Counted from the stretch's first letter, positions 1 to 10,028 are shown. The stretch: 26,097 nt of DNA from Clostridia bacterium (GCA_028701415.1 JAQVQU010000010.1:1-26097), one strand, 5' to 3'. Notes: generated by a model from the sequence alone, not told the origin. Translations and numbers: made by a program.

Positions 1-50
1 TTTTTCCTTTTGAAGGAGTCCTTGGGCTAAGAAGTAATACCACTATAAAC

Positions 51-83
51 AGAAAGAATCGCCTAACGGTGGTTCTTTTTTTT
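51..83 (+). terminator. Rho-independent terminator of an upstream gene
   Basis: An 11-bp stem (53-63 pairing with 68-78, including two G-T wobbles) closes a four-base loop TAAC and runs into an eight-T tract at 76-83. This is the classic intrinsic terminator layout for plus-strand transcription entering from outside the window. No gene inside the window needs it, so the terminated gene lies to the left. A reading frame from base 1 stops at TAA 28-30, 20 bases before the hairpin, and could be its last codons, but ten codons are too few to identify. Confidence 0.75.
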
Positions 84-110
84 GTTAAGAAAGCATTAGT
101 TTATCTGAAG

Positions 111-472
111 ATTATTATAAACTCTTCCATTTTTGTTTCTTGTGTTTTTTCATAAAATTAGCTTCTCTATTGAGTCAATATGGAGATTATTATAAACTCT
201 TCCATTTTTGTTTCTTGTGTTTTTTCATAAAATTAGCTTCTCTATTGAGTCAATATGGAGATTATTATAAACTCTTCCATTTTTGTTTCTTGTTTTTTTT
301 GCAAAAAAATTAGCTTCTCTATCGAGTTTATCTGGAGATTATTATAAACTCTTCCATTTTTGTTTCTTGTGTTTTTTCATAAAATTAGCTTCTCTATTGA
401 CTCAATATGGAGATTATTATAAACTCTTCCATTTTTGTTTCTTGTGTTTTTTCATAAAATTAGTTTCTCTAT
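111..472. repeat. 75-bp tandem repeat array, five units
   Basis: Units start at 111, 186, 261, 338 and 413, with spacings of 75, 75, 77 and 75 bases. Units 1 and 2 are identical, unit 3 is diverged at its end, unit 4 differs from units 1-2 at a single central base, and unit 5 is cut off after about 60 bases. A degenerate fragment of the unit end precedes the array near 97-110. Units 1, 2 and 4 each hold the 13-bp palindrome TATTGASTCAATA (168-180, 243-255, 395-407). The minus strand of units 1, 2, 4 and 5 carries the same 12-codon mini-ORF beginning MKKHKKQKWKSL and ending in tandem stops. There are no spacers, so this is not CRISPR. Coding on the plus strand is unlikely because the 77-bp unit breaks the frame and no start with a ribosome-binding site is seen. 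Confidence 0.93.
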
Positions 473-644
473 GTAGAAGATTAATTGCGTTTAATAATTT
501 AGATTATGTTATTACGGTTTTTTATGAAATGGGTTGGGGTTTATGCCCTTGAAGATTACACAAATTTTGTTGATTTATGTTCGAGAAGAGATTTTCTAAT
601 AAGGAATATGGAGTGAATTATCTGTGAAATAACGAGGGTACTTA

Positions 645-673
645 TTGCGTATTAAATACGCACGTGTTATATT
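645..673 (+). promoter_or_regulatory. Sigma-A-type promoter of the first giant gene
   Basis: A -35-like TTGCGT (645-650) is followed by a 17-base spacer and TATATT (668-673), which is preceded by TG at 665-666 to give an extended -10. Transcription would start near 680, leaving a 5' leader of about 70 bases before the chosen ATG. The -35 is weak (three of six bases), so the extended -10 probably matters. The element overlaps one palindrome and lies just before another, which suggests regulation. Confidence 0.55.
646..662. promoter_or_regulatory. 17-bp perfect palindrome over the promoter (candidate operator)
   Basis: TGCGTATT A AATACGCA is a perfect 8-bp inverted repeat around a single central base. 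It covers the -35 element and much of the spacer of the putative promoter at 645-673. Symmetric sites of this size in a promoter typically bind a dimeric repressor. The binding protein is not identifiable here. Confidence 0.55.
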
Positions 674-684
674 AATCGTGTACA

Positions 685-700
685 ACGCGCAAGTGCGCGT
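685..700. promoter_or_regulatory. 16-bp GC-rich perfect palindrome after the start site (candidate operator)
   Basis: ACGCGCA AG TGCGCGT is a perfect 7-bp inverted repeat with a two-base centre. It is strikingly GC-rich against an AT-rich background. It lies just downstream of the predicted transcription start near 680, where a bound regulator would block elongation or open-complex formation. The word ACAACGCGC at 682-690, which overlaps it, recurs in the promoter of the second giant gene. Confidence 0.5.
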
Positions 701-749
701 CTTTTATGAAGTGGTTAAAATGACGGGAGAAGGAATAAAAAGGCAGTAT

Positions 750-3700
750 ATGACGGGTACAATTAGCAAAAAAACATTTTTGGTGTTCCTCGCTCTGTGT
801 TTAGTAACCATTTTTCTTTTTATGTTTGTTTCTAGTGAAAGGGATATTTTTAGTGCTGATGCGGTAATTGTAAGCAACACAACTGGAACTGTAACCATGG
901 ATGGAGAGGTAGACACTTATTCCGTTTCTGCCATTGACTCAGGAGCTTCTGCAACCTTGATGGCCTATTACAAGGATTATGGAACAGGTAGTACAACCCG
1001 TGTTGCAAACGCATATGTAACCAGGACTATCAATATAGCCATTGATAATGCCGATATTATCGCTGCGGCAGCAAACGGTAGGATGAAAGCCAAGGTTTTG
1101 TTGAGCGGCACAAATGACTTTTCTTTGATTAGCGGGACACAGAATATTTCTACTAGTATGACTTATGCTTTGAGCGGAGGTATATCTTCTGCAAGCGTAA
1201 ATTTGGCTACGTATCCAACTTTTACTGATACTTCAATTAGCACTGGATTTTTGACCCTTACTCCTTCGGAGGGAGTTTTAAATATTGTTTTGACTGGAAC
1301 GGCTGTTCATCATGCTGAGACTCCTGGTGAAGGGACAAGTGAAGTTTCCGCTGAGACATCCTTAGAATGCACCCTTTCCTCAGTAAAAATTCTATTTAGT
1401 TTTGACGATGTCGAGGTTACGTTAAGCGTTATAGGCGCAGGAAAAATAACTGAGAACGTTAACGCAGTTGAGACCGAGTTCACTACATCTCAGTCTTTAT
1501 CATATACATTTGGAGAAACCGTATCATTAACAGCACTGGGAAACGAAAACTCTACTTATTTTAGGGGTTGGACTGTATCGGGATCTCCTCTAAGTGTTCT
1601 GACTGCAAATCTTCCTGCAGTTCATGATATCCCATCTAACGTGAATCCGACATATACCGCAACTTTCAGTAATTTTGATGTTGCTTCTAACCTATCTTCA
1701 TTTGCACACAATTCCGAATTGCAAGGGCCAAAAGCAACTGAAACTAATATGTTAGCTTTTAAAAACTATCATAATTATGTTGGGACTGATTCACTGGGGG
1801 GGACTTTTGGACCTTCGACTACAAAACCATCGGATGCGGGGACTTACACTTATACATATGAATCATATTTCGATGTGGGTGGAGAAAATGGGGACAAAAT
1901 CGGATCGTTTACAAGGGTTTTTACTATAGTTAGAGATAAACCTTCCCTAACCCCAAACCAAACCTTACCCTATGAATTGTATTTGGGCGATGCACTTGGA
2001 GATTTGACCTTTTCTGTAACAGCTCTGCATAGCATAACAAATACCCCAATAGCTGGAACCTGGGCTTTTATTGAACAACCAGGAACTGAGCTGGTAGGGG
2101 GCCAACAGGTTATTACGGTCGCAACAGCAACTGCTGCGGCAACTAGAGACCCTTCGGATTTACTAAATGTTACTTCAGGGGAGGATTTGTATTACAGATT
2201 TACTCCGGGGGCAAGTTTTGAGCTAAACTCCTCTATTTCTTGGGGAAAGGTTACCTTAATGGTAGAGGATGCTATTTCGGATGATAGCACTAATATCGAT
2301 GAAATTGAGAGGGTGGTTTCTATCACAAAAACTATAGTTACATCGGTTGACACAGGTGTTTTAAATAACATGGGTGCTTCCCCTATCTCTAAAGAAGCGG
2401 TAAAAATATCCTTGAGAGCAACCTTTAACGATTCAACTGGAAGATATTTCTTTATTGGTTGGCGATTTGGGGAAAATGAAGGAGAAGGAGAATATTCCTA
2501 TGAATATTTAACGGCAGGCGGAACAACTTTTGATCCTATCAATAGTGGCCTAGCGTACGATTATTATCTTCCCGAGTGGATTATAGATTCTAAAGCTGCC
2601 AGAGACCCTTTGACAACAGGAAGTGTTCAGGCTATTTTTATCGAAGATACTTCTGCTGATACGGGTGGGAATACATTGACTAAGAAATATACGGGAAGTT
2701 CGATTGTTTTTAGCCCTACTTTCGAGCCAAACAACAATGCCGAATATGGCTTTAATTGGACCTCAGCAGAATATTATGTGGGAAGTAACTGGGTAACCTC
2801 TGCTCCTTCGGATATGGGGACATATCCAGTTAGATACAACCTCAGAAATGCAGATCCTTCCGTAGGGACTTATCCTGTAGTGGGACAACGGAATCTATCT
2901 TTAATAATTTCAGCAACCCAGATATTGACAGAGAGGAAAACTGCAGGTACTTTCAATCAGACTATTGGTTGGGGGACTACTTTAAAATATCAATTGACGT
3001 CCCAAGGAACTGTTTCTGGAGCTGTTACTAATTATTATTATTCAACAGATTATAACCCTGCATCGCCTGAGGCTTCAACATGGACATTGATTAATCTTGT
3101 ACCAGCAGCTTCTTCGGGATGTGCGGTTACATATGATCTTCCGATGCCCTCTCCCGAACCTGGAAATACGGGCGGATCAAGTGCTTTAGACTATACATTT
3201 ATGGCTGTGGGGCCAGGAGGCACAAGCGTTAATTACGGGGGAACAGACTATGCACTAGTATCTCTTTCTCAAACGATAATGTGCAAAATTGATTCCTATC
3301 TTCCCTCAATTTCTGATGTTGAGGTAGGACAATATATAGATGAGACATGGGTTGCTTACAGCGGTGCCCCCACAAATGAACCAGTATTCTTTAGAGCTAC
3401 TATTAATTATGGCGGAAGTGGGGCTCAAATGAACATTCTTAACCAAGGAAAAACCCTATTATTTAATAGTGGGGTCCCTAATTCTGGATTTAATCCTTCT
3501 TCTGACCCCTCTATTCATACCTCTGAAGTAGTTGAGTTTATGCTCAACTTGGAATATTCCGGAAATGTTTTTATTCAAGTAAGAAATGGCGTTAACAGGA
3601 CTGCAATATATCAACAAGGGGAACCTTTAGCCGATTATCCCATACCAGTTCATCTTGATTTTTCACCTCCCACTATATCCTTTTATTCCTCTTCTTTTCA

Positions 3701-6700
3701 GGCGAATATAAATGGTTGGGATGATGAAGAGGCCTCAGTAATGTACAGTGTGGTGGATTCTGGAACTTCGGCTTCAGGCGTGGAAGTAGGCGGTTTTACC
3801 GCCAACAATGGGGCAGTAGTTACGCCAAATCCTGAAGGAAATCTATATAATAGAATTTGTGAAATTCTTATTCCAGACAACCAAACATACTTATTCTCTG
3901 TGACTGATAGAGCGGGAAATACTGCAACGTTGGAAATAATGCTTCTAGTTGATGCAGAGGAAATATCCCTTTCAATTGACCCCAATGGGTATACGACGGG
4001 TAAATGGTATAACGGAATTGCTACCGTAAATGCTGAGGTATCATCTGGCCCAAGTGGAATCAAATATGAATACAAAACTAGCTCGGGAAGCTATGTTTTA
4101 TGGGATCCAATGTATTCGTTTATTTCTCCTGAATTCGATGTGTTGGAAGGGAGTTATATATCCGAAAATTCATTTTCTATTGATCCCGGTTCAGCGGGTA
4201 TTTATGACACCTATACTTTGAAAATTACAAATATGGCAGGAACATACATTGAGGAGCAGTTTGATGTAAGACTGGACATTTTTGACCCCGCAATATCCCT
4301 CATAACAGATTTATCTCCCTATCAAGGAAGCACTTGGACAACTAGTGCCGTAAATGTGATATTTGATGTTTCCGATATCGCACACACTTTTAATTCGGGT
4401 ATAGATGAGGTCTTAATTAATGATGGAAGTGGCGGTGTTGTTTTGAGTGAGATAGAGGGACAACCGTTAAAATATCAGTACAGTGTAGTTAAATGTACAG
4501 AGCACGTTATTTCTATTTTTGACCTAGCCGGGAATGAAAAAGTCTATTCATTCACCTTGAAAGTGGATCTTGGCACTCCGGATATTTCCGGACAACTCTA
4601 TGTCGGCGGTGGAAATCCTTTGATTCCAACTGAGGAGCCCGAGCCTACAGACAATACACCTGATAAAATTTATAACTACGAGGACATGTATTTCTATGTA
4701 ACCGAAAACAACTTAGAGCCTTGGATAAGAGTGGAATTTACGATAACAGCAACGGCTAGTGGAACAATCCTTCAGCAGTCGGTAAACAAAACGACCTGGG
4801 TTACTGTTTCTTCATCTATGGTTCCTGAGGGCTCTGCAACCGAGCAAGAATACAATCTGAGGCTTTTTTATACCACCGAGCAAAATACCCCTTATCATTA
4901 TAGGTTGGTTACAGGGGGAAACAGGTTCACATACATGATGGCAGGCGAAGCCTCTGAGGCGGGGCCCCCGCAAAGTTACCAGATGAAAATTGATAAAACT
5001 GCGCCGGTACTTAGCCAGAATTTTATAGTCGATAGAGTCCAAAAAGATATAACCACTTTATGGACTACTGAGAATGCAACCTGGAAATTTTCGCTTGTAG
5101 AAGATCAAGTGATTGGATCGGGTTTAAAAATGGATTCAATAAAACTATATTCTTGGCCATACAGTGTTGAAAACGCTGAAATTGAGAGCCAGTTTGCAGG
5201 CAACCCTGAGGATTTTGAAGGGACTGAGCTGACCCTCCCAATTCCAGTCCTTCGGGAGTACACCTATGAACTAACTGTAGACTCGTTAAAATACGCAGTC
5301 TATGCCGAAGATAACGCTGGGCATCAATCCCTAACTATAGTATTTCCTCAAATCGATTTCACCTCTAACATATATATCTTAGGAATCACTCCTTCCATAA
5401 GTAAGTTGGATGGAGGAGTATCTGAAAATGTATATTCAAGTACATTCTGGGTCCCCGAAGATGAGAGGGTGAATTTTGCGATAGAAACTCAATTTGATAC
5501 TTTAAGTGGAGGCAGGGATTATTTTGGTCCTTCGGGTGGAGGAGTTCAGTTCAGTGTTGACGGTGGGGCCACATGGGTAACGTCTTTGGCTATTGAAGGA
5601 GTGAATGAGCCAGTTTCTTTCATGTCTTTAGGACAGTATTCCTTGCAAGCAAGTGCTCCGCAATATTTCCAATATACTTTCAGGGCTTTTACAGGAGCCG
5701 GGTATTCAGCTCAATTCGAATCTTCTTACTGGGTTAAGAAAGATAATGTGAGTCCTTCAGTTTCTTTAAACGCTATTTATTCGGCAGGTGTTATAATCGA
5801 TGAACCCTATACAGGGCAATGGATTGACGGGATAGTTGAGATAAATATAGAGGTGGAACTCGGTGCCAGTTTAGGTGGAGTATATTTTGCAACAACTCCA
5901 TTATCAGGGGGAGAAATGTCCCAATGGACTCTGATTAAGCAATTAACGAGAAGCGATGTCATTTACAATACTGAAACTTCTAAATTCGAGTATACTGGTC
6001 TGATTGATATAAGGGTGACTAAATATGCTTCATATGTCGTAAAAGTTGTAACAAAGAGGGACCCCGTTACTCCGGGCACATACATTGAAGCCGTATCTTC
6101 GGGAGTAGACATAAAGATCGATAGAGATAGCATAAATATAGAAGCAAGAGGATATAAGGTTGTTTCAGAAGATGAACTTCTTTCAGGAGATTGGTCGGAT
6201 GAAAACATCAATCTTAAGACTTATGTTCTCTCAAAAGGCCCAAGCGAAATTACAGGAGTATATGTTTCTTCATATGTTGGTACCGATTGGAGTGAGTACA
6301 TTTTTGTTGGAAACAATGTAAGCGCTGCTTATCTAATTTCGGCCGAGAATTATCTTACAGGACAATATAGGTTGCGGGTGGAGAATGAAACAGGAAAAAC
6401 TTCAATTAGCCCAATTTACTACGGAAATATAGATAAGTACACTCCAGCATTTTCAATGAGTATCGAAACCACTCCTCTATCATCGGGTGCATATGCTGGA
6501 TGGTATATACAAAATGTAGAGATAATTATTCAACCCTCCCTACATCCCGAGTATGGATTGGATGGGTATACAGCTTCATATTATTATAGAGAACATCTTA
6601 CTGAGGAATGGCTGGGGCCCGTGGATGCAGTTAGCTTTGATTTCTTCTTGATGGCTCAGGGGGTAGTAGGAGGAAATGACTACGACTATCGCTTTACTGT

Positions 6701-9700
6701 TAGAGGAAGATCTGGAATTGAGGCGGTATATCAAATTGAATATATACCGATTGATACCACATCTTACACATATACAATAAATATGTTTGTGGGGGACGTT
6801 CCCGACCCGAAGACCCTTGGAAATCCTGTATTTGCCTCTGCTGTGAATGGAGTTAGTATGGCCTATTCTAGAGGGGCTAATCCGGAAGTTGGTTTTGTCT
6901 GTGCTTCCTCATACAGAATTAAATCGATAGAGGAGGACTTCGGGGGAGAGGTATCATATTTGGTTGAAGAACAATCATATGCCTCAGATATCACCTCATA
7001 CAATAAAATTTACGATACAGGTGTAAGCCATGTAGTATGGACGGTTCAGTTGTACAAGTCATTGGAAGTAGAGTACACATACACTAAGCAGTATAAGCAA
7101 AATGGAGATGTGGTTTCTTTGGGATATGCCCCAACAGATATTTCTTTTGCTGGGATTTTCGGAGAGATGAATCATTTAGGGACCATCTTAGAGAATCAGA
7201 TTGGCATAGATATTTATTATACCCCTGAAGGCGGCGGGTTGCCCTCTTTAACAATTCCTCAGGATATGGGAGTATATGACGTTTCTGTGGAGATAAGGGA
7301 CAGTTCCAAGGACATATACATTGTTAATCCAAATTTAAGTCTTACGGTAGTTTATTTTGCCAGTGAGGGAACATATGAGAATCCTTACTCTGTATCACAA
7401 CAGTCAGATTTTGAGATGATTTCTCAGTATATGTATTTTGAAGAAGGGTATGAAATAGAGGATCCTTTAGACTATTTAGGAATTAACAGAAGAGAGTCCT
7501 ACTATATTCAAACGAACAGCTTTGTAGTAAGTAGAGACATGAGCCCAATATGTGCTTGTGGTGATGGTTTCCTGCAAGAGTTTATGGGGAACTATAATGG
7601 TAATGGGTACGAAATAACAATCAATGATACGGTAAATGTTAATTCTAATTACGGCCTGTTCGAGTGTGTTTCAGGGACGATAGAGAACCTTGGAGTTAGA
7701 ATGAATCTCAAGATTAATTCTACTTTAGAAGACAAGATGGTTGGTATGATAGCTTCCCAAATTAAAGATGGAACTATCAAGAATTCCTACGCTATAGGAT
7801 CTGTTACTCTTACAGGTGATGGAGTATATTTTGGGGGACTTGCGGGATACGCAGACAACTCCCTTCTAGCCCAAAGTTTTGTTGATGTAAATGTCGTAGC
7901 AACTGCGGCGCAAGGCATGATTGGAGGCGCTGTTGGAAGACTTATAAATAACTCTTTCTGCGAAGCAATTTACTCATCAGGTATAATTAAAATTCTGGAA
8001 AGTACACCTTATTCAATTTCCTTACCACTTTCAGAAGTGCTTTGTTTCGGAAACATAGCAGGGTATTCTGGGGCACTTGATGCAGGCGTTGGCCCGGAAA
8101 GGCAAAATTTATACATTACTAGTAATTTAGCAGTTGATGGACTAATTTTAGGGAATTTGCCCATGTCTAACATTTCTAGTTTTATGGGTCTTATGATGAA
8201 CTCTGTAACAGGGTTTTACTTCCTAGAAGGTGCGGAAGACATTATTGAAATAGAGGGAAGAGAGAAGTCGCTAGGTGATTTAATGAGTTCCGTAAGAACC
8301 TCTAAAGCAGCGTCACTTGCTGTGACAGGATTAGGAGAGTTAGAGGATCCATTTATTATTGACACCCCAGCAAAATTTGCTATGGTCGAAAGACTTCCAT
8401 GGGCATATTTCGAACAGTATGGGAACATAACTTTCTCAAATGATGACAGATCAAATTATTGTTATGATATGCCTTTCACTGGTGTATATGATGGAAAGAA
8501 CGGGGAGATTAGAAATATTAAGTTCTCCATTCAAGACATTATGTATGCTGGGCTGTTCTCGGTTTTAAAAGGTACTGCGAAAAACATTAGGTTAGTAGGT
8601 GTTGATATTTCTGCTAGTTCAGAAGGGAATATCTTTATAGGTGCGTTGACCGGCTATATGTTGGAAGGCTCAGTGGCAGATAAAATTGTAATTTCTGGGA
8701 GCATTGATTCTAATACTTCAGAAACTGTTTTCACCGGTGCATTAGCTGGTTTAGTTAGTTATGGAGCTGTGAGCAATTGTGTAAGTTTAGCAAGTGTCAA
8801 TGTCAGAGGGAGCAAAAGTTCAATCGTTGGAGGATTAATAGGTCAGGTTCAAGGGATTTCTGATATTTCTTCTCTAGTTGGGGTTTCTAATGTAGTCAAC
8901 AATTTTACTCACATGGGAACAACGGGAAGAGTCCTTGCGAATGTAATTAGTAGCGGGACAACAGTAACGAATGTATACTCTGTTTCTGGGTCGGCATATT
9001 CTAATGGGAAACTCATTTCCGGATTAAATGTTACTTACTCTGTCCCAGAGGTTACTGGAAACATTGTGGCTAGCTATGACACTATAGCAGGGTCTTCTAG
9101 CACTATTTTAATCGGTGAAACCTTGGTAAAGGACTTAATTTCTGGTCTTTACCCATTTTCCGAAGGAAACGGAACTACGATAAGTCCTTTTAGAATCCAC
9201 AGCTATTCAGATCTTTTGGAGATAGGAAATTACATGTATGCCAATTTTGTGCTAGCCGACAATATTGTTATCGGGGATTTCAATGATGATGGACAACTTA
9301 CAAGTGCTGATGAATACAAATATGATTACGAACCCATAGGTGGAGGGGCAGCATTTACGGGATATCTTGATGGAACTAGTACCGAGGTTATCCAAGGGGT
9401 ACCAACCCTTGTAAAACATTACATAGTTGGATTAACCGATTCTTTATTCCACATTAATGCTGGAAGAGTAGCAAACATTGGACTCTCATTGAATTATAAA
9501 GTATATGCGACAGAAACTGATATTCCCGAAAACGAGAAGTTTATTATTTCAGGTGAAACATATACTCCTTCAAAAGTAGCCTCCTCAGGAAGAGATATAT
9601 ATTTCGGTGGCGTAGCCAAATACAACAGACACACGGCTAATTTAAGAAACGTTACTGTTGAGGGAGTTGTATCCATAAGATTACCGGGGAATCAAAAAGC

Positions 9701-10028
9701 TGTTGTAGGAGCGTTAGTGGGGGCAGATTATGGAGGGAATATAATAGCAAATACGATTGAAATCTCCATGGATATTAGAAGCTTTGCCGCAGAAGTTGGG
9801 GGAATAGCCGGGAGCACCCAGTCCACAGATAATGCTTTGACATATATGAACACTCAAATTGTAGAGGGAGATATTCGAGTAACAGCCTCCTCTGTTGTCG
9901 CTGGATTTCTCGTAGGAGCAGTAAAAGTAGAGTCTTCCAAACCCGTGCCCGATATGATTCCTCAGTGTGAATTGTATATTGATAACATTCTTCAGCAGAA
10001 TCCTTCCCCTTATGGGATGCAATTCTGA
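750..10028 (+). CDS. Giant exported Ig-like/GLUG repeat surface protein
   Basis: Start: ATG 750 is chosen because AAAAAGG lies seven bases upstream and it puts a short basic N-terminus (MTGTISKK) before a hydrophobic segment at residues 9-30, a signal peptide or signal anchor. ATG 720 is an alternative. TTG 645 has a GAGGG but lies upstream of the predicted transcript start. Domains in order: a beta-rich module with YKDY (residues 74-77); a divergent InlB B-repeat-like module with GW near 270, and a second with GW near 571, each followed by an MBG-like module; a long run of Ig-like modules with D-x-AGN/AGH motifs (about 850-2200); then three GLUG-type blocks (about 2207-3077), with motifs such as GGLAGY, typical of beta-helical adhesin repeats. 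A calcium-loop-like DFNDDGQLTSADE sits at 2843-2855. The C-terminus (SPYGMQF) has no LPXTG and no membrane helix. Role inferred: adhesion or surface layer. Length 3092 aa. Confidence 0.9.
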   Translation: MTGTISKKTFLVFLALCLVTIFLFMFVSSERDIFSADAVIVSNTTGTVTMDGEVDTYSVSAIDSGASATLMAYYKDYGTGSTTRVANAYVTRTINIAIDNADIIAAAANGRMKAKVLLSGTNDFSLISGTQNISTSMTYALSGGISSASVNLATYPTFTDTSISTGFLTLTPSEGVLNIVLTGTAVHHAETPGEGTSEVSAETSLECTLSSVKILFSFDDVEVTLSVIGAGKITENVNAVETEFTTSQSLSYTFGETVSLTALGNENSTYFRGWTVSGSPLSVLTANLPAVHDIPSNVNPTYTATFSNFDVASNLSSFAHNSELQGPKATETNMLAFKNYHNYVGTDSLGGTFGPSTTKPSDAGTYTYTYESYFDVGGENGDKIGSFTRVFTIVRDKPSLTPNQTLPYELYLGDALGDLTFSVTALHSITNTPIAGTWAFIEQPGTELVGGQQVITVATATAAATRDPSDLLNVTSGEDLYYRFTPGASFELNSSISWGKVTLMVEDAISDDSTNIDEIERVVSITKTIVTSVDTGVLNNMGASPISKEAVKISLRATFNDSTGRYFFIGWRFGENEGEGEYSYEYLTAGGTTFDPINSGLAYDYYLPEWIIDSKAARDPLTTGSVQAIFIEDTSADTGGNTLTKKYTGSSIVFSPTFEPNNNAEYGFNWTSAEYYVGSNWVTSAPSDMGTYPVRYNLRNADPSVGTYPVVGQRNLSLIISATQILTERKTAGTFNQTIGWGTTLKYQLTSQGTVSGAVTNYYYSTDYNPASPEASTWTLINLVPAASSGCAVTYDLPMPSPEPGNTGGSSALDYTFMAVGPGGTSVNYGGTDYALVSLSQTIMCKIDSYLPSISDVEVGQYIDETWVAYSGAPTNEPVFFRATINYGGSGAQMNILNQGKTLLFNSGVPNSGFNPSSDPSIHTSEVVEFMLNLEYSGNVFIQVRNGVNRTAIYQQGEPLADYPIPVHLDFSPPTISFYSSSFQANINGWDDEEASVMYSVVDSGTSASGVEVGGFTANNGAVVTPNPEGNLYNRICEILIPDNQTYLFSVTDRAGNTATLEIMLLVDAEEISLSIDPNGYTTGKWYNGIATVNAEVSSGPSGIKYEYKTSSGSYVLWDPMYSFISPEFDVLEGSYISENSFSIDPGSAGIYDTYTLKITNMAGTYIEEQFDVRLDIFDPAISLITDLSPYQGSTWTTSAVNVIFDVSDIAHTFNSGIDEVLINDGSGGVVLSEIEGQPLKYQYSVVKCTEHVISIFDLAGNEKVYSFTLKVDLGTPDISGQLYVGGGNPLIPTEEPEPTDNTPDKIYNYEDMYFYVTENNLEPWIRVEFTITATASGTILQQSVNKTTWVTVSSSMVPEGSATEQEYNLRLFYTTEQNTPYHYRLVTGGNRFTYMMAGEASEAGPPQSYQMKIDKTAPVLSQNFIVDRVQKDITTLWTTENATWKFSLVEDQVIGSGLKMDSIKLYSWPYSVENAEIESQFAGNPEDFEGTELTLPIPVLREYTYELTVDSLKYAVYAEDNAGHQSLTIVFPQIDFTSNIYILGITPSISKLDGGVSENVYSSTFWVPEDERVNFAIETQFDTLSGGRDYFGPSGGGVQFSVDGGATWVTSLAIEGVNEPVSFMSLGQYSLQASAPQYFQYTFRAFTGAGYSAQFESSYWVKKDNVSPSVSLNAIYSAGVIIDEPYTGQWIDGIVEINIEVELGASLGGVYFATTPLSGGEMSQWTLIKQLTRSDVIYNTETSKFEYTGLIDIRVTKYASYVVKVVTKRDPVTPGTYIEAVSSGVDIKIDRDSINIEARGYKVVSEDELLSGDWSDENINLKTYVLSKGPSEITGVYVSSYVGTDWSEYIFVGNNVSAAYLISAENYLTGQYRLRVENETGKTSISPIYYGNIDKYTPAFSMSIETTPLSSGAYAGWYIQNVEIIIQPSLHPEYGLDGYTASYYYREHLTEEWLGPVDAVSFDFFLMAQGVVGGNDYDYRFTVRGRSGIEAVYQIEYIPIDTTSYTYTINMFVGDVPDPKTLGNPVFASAVNGVSMAYSRGANPEVGFVCASSYRIKSIEEDFGGEVSYLVEEQSYASDITSYNKIYDTGVSHVVWTVQLYKSLEVEYTYTKQYKQNGDVVSLGYAPTDISFAGIFGEMNHLGTILENQIGIDIYYTPEGGGLPSLTIPQDMGVYDVSVEIRDSSKDIYIVNPNLSLTVVYFASEGTYENPYSVSQQSDFEMISQYMYFEEGYEIEDPLDYLGINRRESYYIQTNSFVVSRDMSPICACGDGFLQEFMGNYNGNGYEITINDTVNVNSNYGLFECVSGTIENLGVRMNLKINSTLEDKMVGMIASQIKDGTIKNSYAIGSVTLTGDGVYFGGLAGYADNSLLAQSFVDVNVVATAAQGMIGGAVGRLINNSFCEAIYSSGIIKILESTPYSISLPLSEVLCFGNIAGYSGALDAGVGPERQNLYITSNLAVDGLILGNLPMSNISSFMGLMMNSVTGFYFLEGAEDIIEIEGREKSLGDLMSSVRTSKAASLAVTGLGELEDPFIIDTPAKFAMVERLPWAYFEQYGNITFSNDDRSNYCYDMPFTGVYDGKNGEIRNIKFSIQDIMYAGLFSVLKGTAKNIRLVGVDISASSEGNIFIGALTGYMLEGSVADKIVISGSIDSNTSETVFTGALAGLVSYGAVSNCVSLASVNVRGSKSSIVGGLIGQVQGISDISSLVGVSNVVNNFTHMGTTGRVLANVISSGTTVTNVYSVSGSAYSNGKLISGLNVTYSVPEVTGNIVASYDTIAGSSSTILIGETLVKDLISGLYPFSEGNGTTISPFRIHSYSDLLEIGNYMYANFVLADNIVIGDFNDDGQLTSADEYKYDYEPIGGGAAFTGYLDGTSTEVIQGVPTLVKHYIVGLTDSLFHINAGRVANIGLSLNYKVYATETDIPENEKFIISGETYTPSKVASSGRDIYFGGVAKYNRHTANLRNVTVEGVVSIRLPGNQKAVVGALVGADYGGNIIANTIEISMDIRSFAAEVGGIAGSTQSTDNALTYMNTQIVEGDIRVTASSVVAGFLVGAVKVESSKPVPDMIPQCELYIDNILQQNPSPYGMQF

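Noticed and set aside
1..30. Last ten codons of an upstream gene (frame ending TAA 28-30)
   Set aside because: It fits the terminator at 51-83, but another frame is also open here and ten codons cannot be judged.
111..472. CRISPR array
   Set aside because: Units are continuous 75-bp copies with no variable spacers, and there are no cas genes nearby.
89..552. Possible plus-strand protein of 25-residue Phe/Cys-rich repeats across the 75-bp array
   Set aside because: The frame is broken by the 77-bp unit and a TAG near 310. No start codon with a ribosome-binding site is present, and the composition simply mirrors T-rich DNA.
577..627. 16-codon ORF beginning MFEKRFSNKEY
   Set aside because: No ribosome-binding site and no promoter in place; chance ORF.
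645..749. TTG 645 start for the first giant gene
   Set aside because: It has a GAGGG, but it lies in the putative -35 of the promoter and would place 35 extra residues before the export signal.
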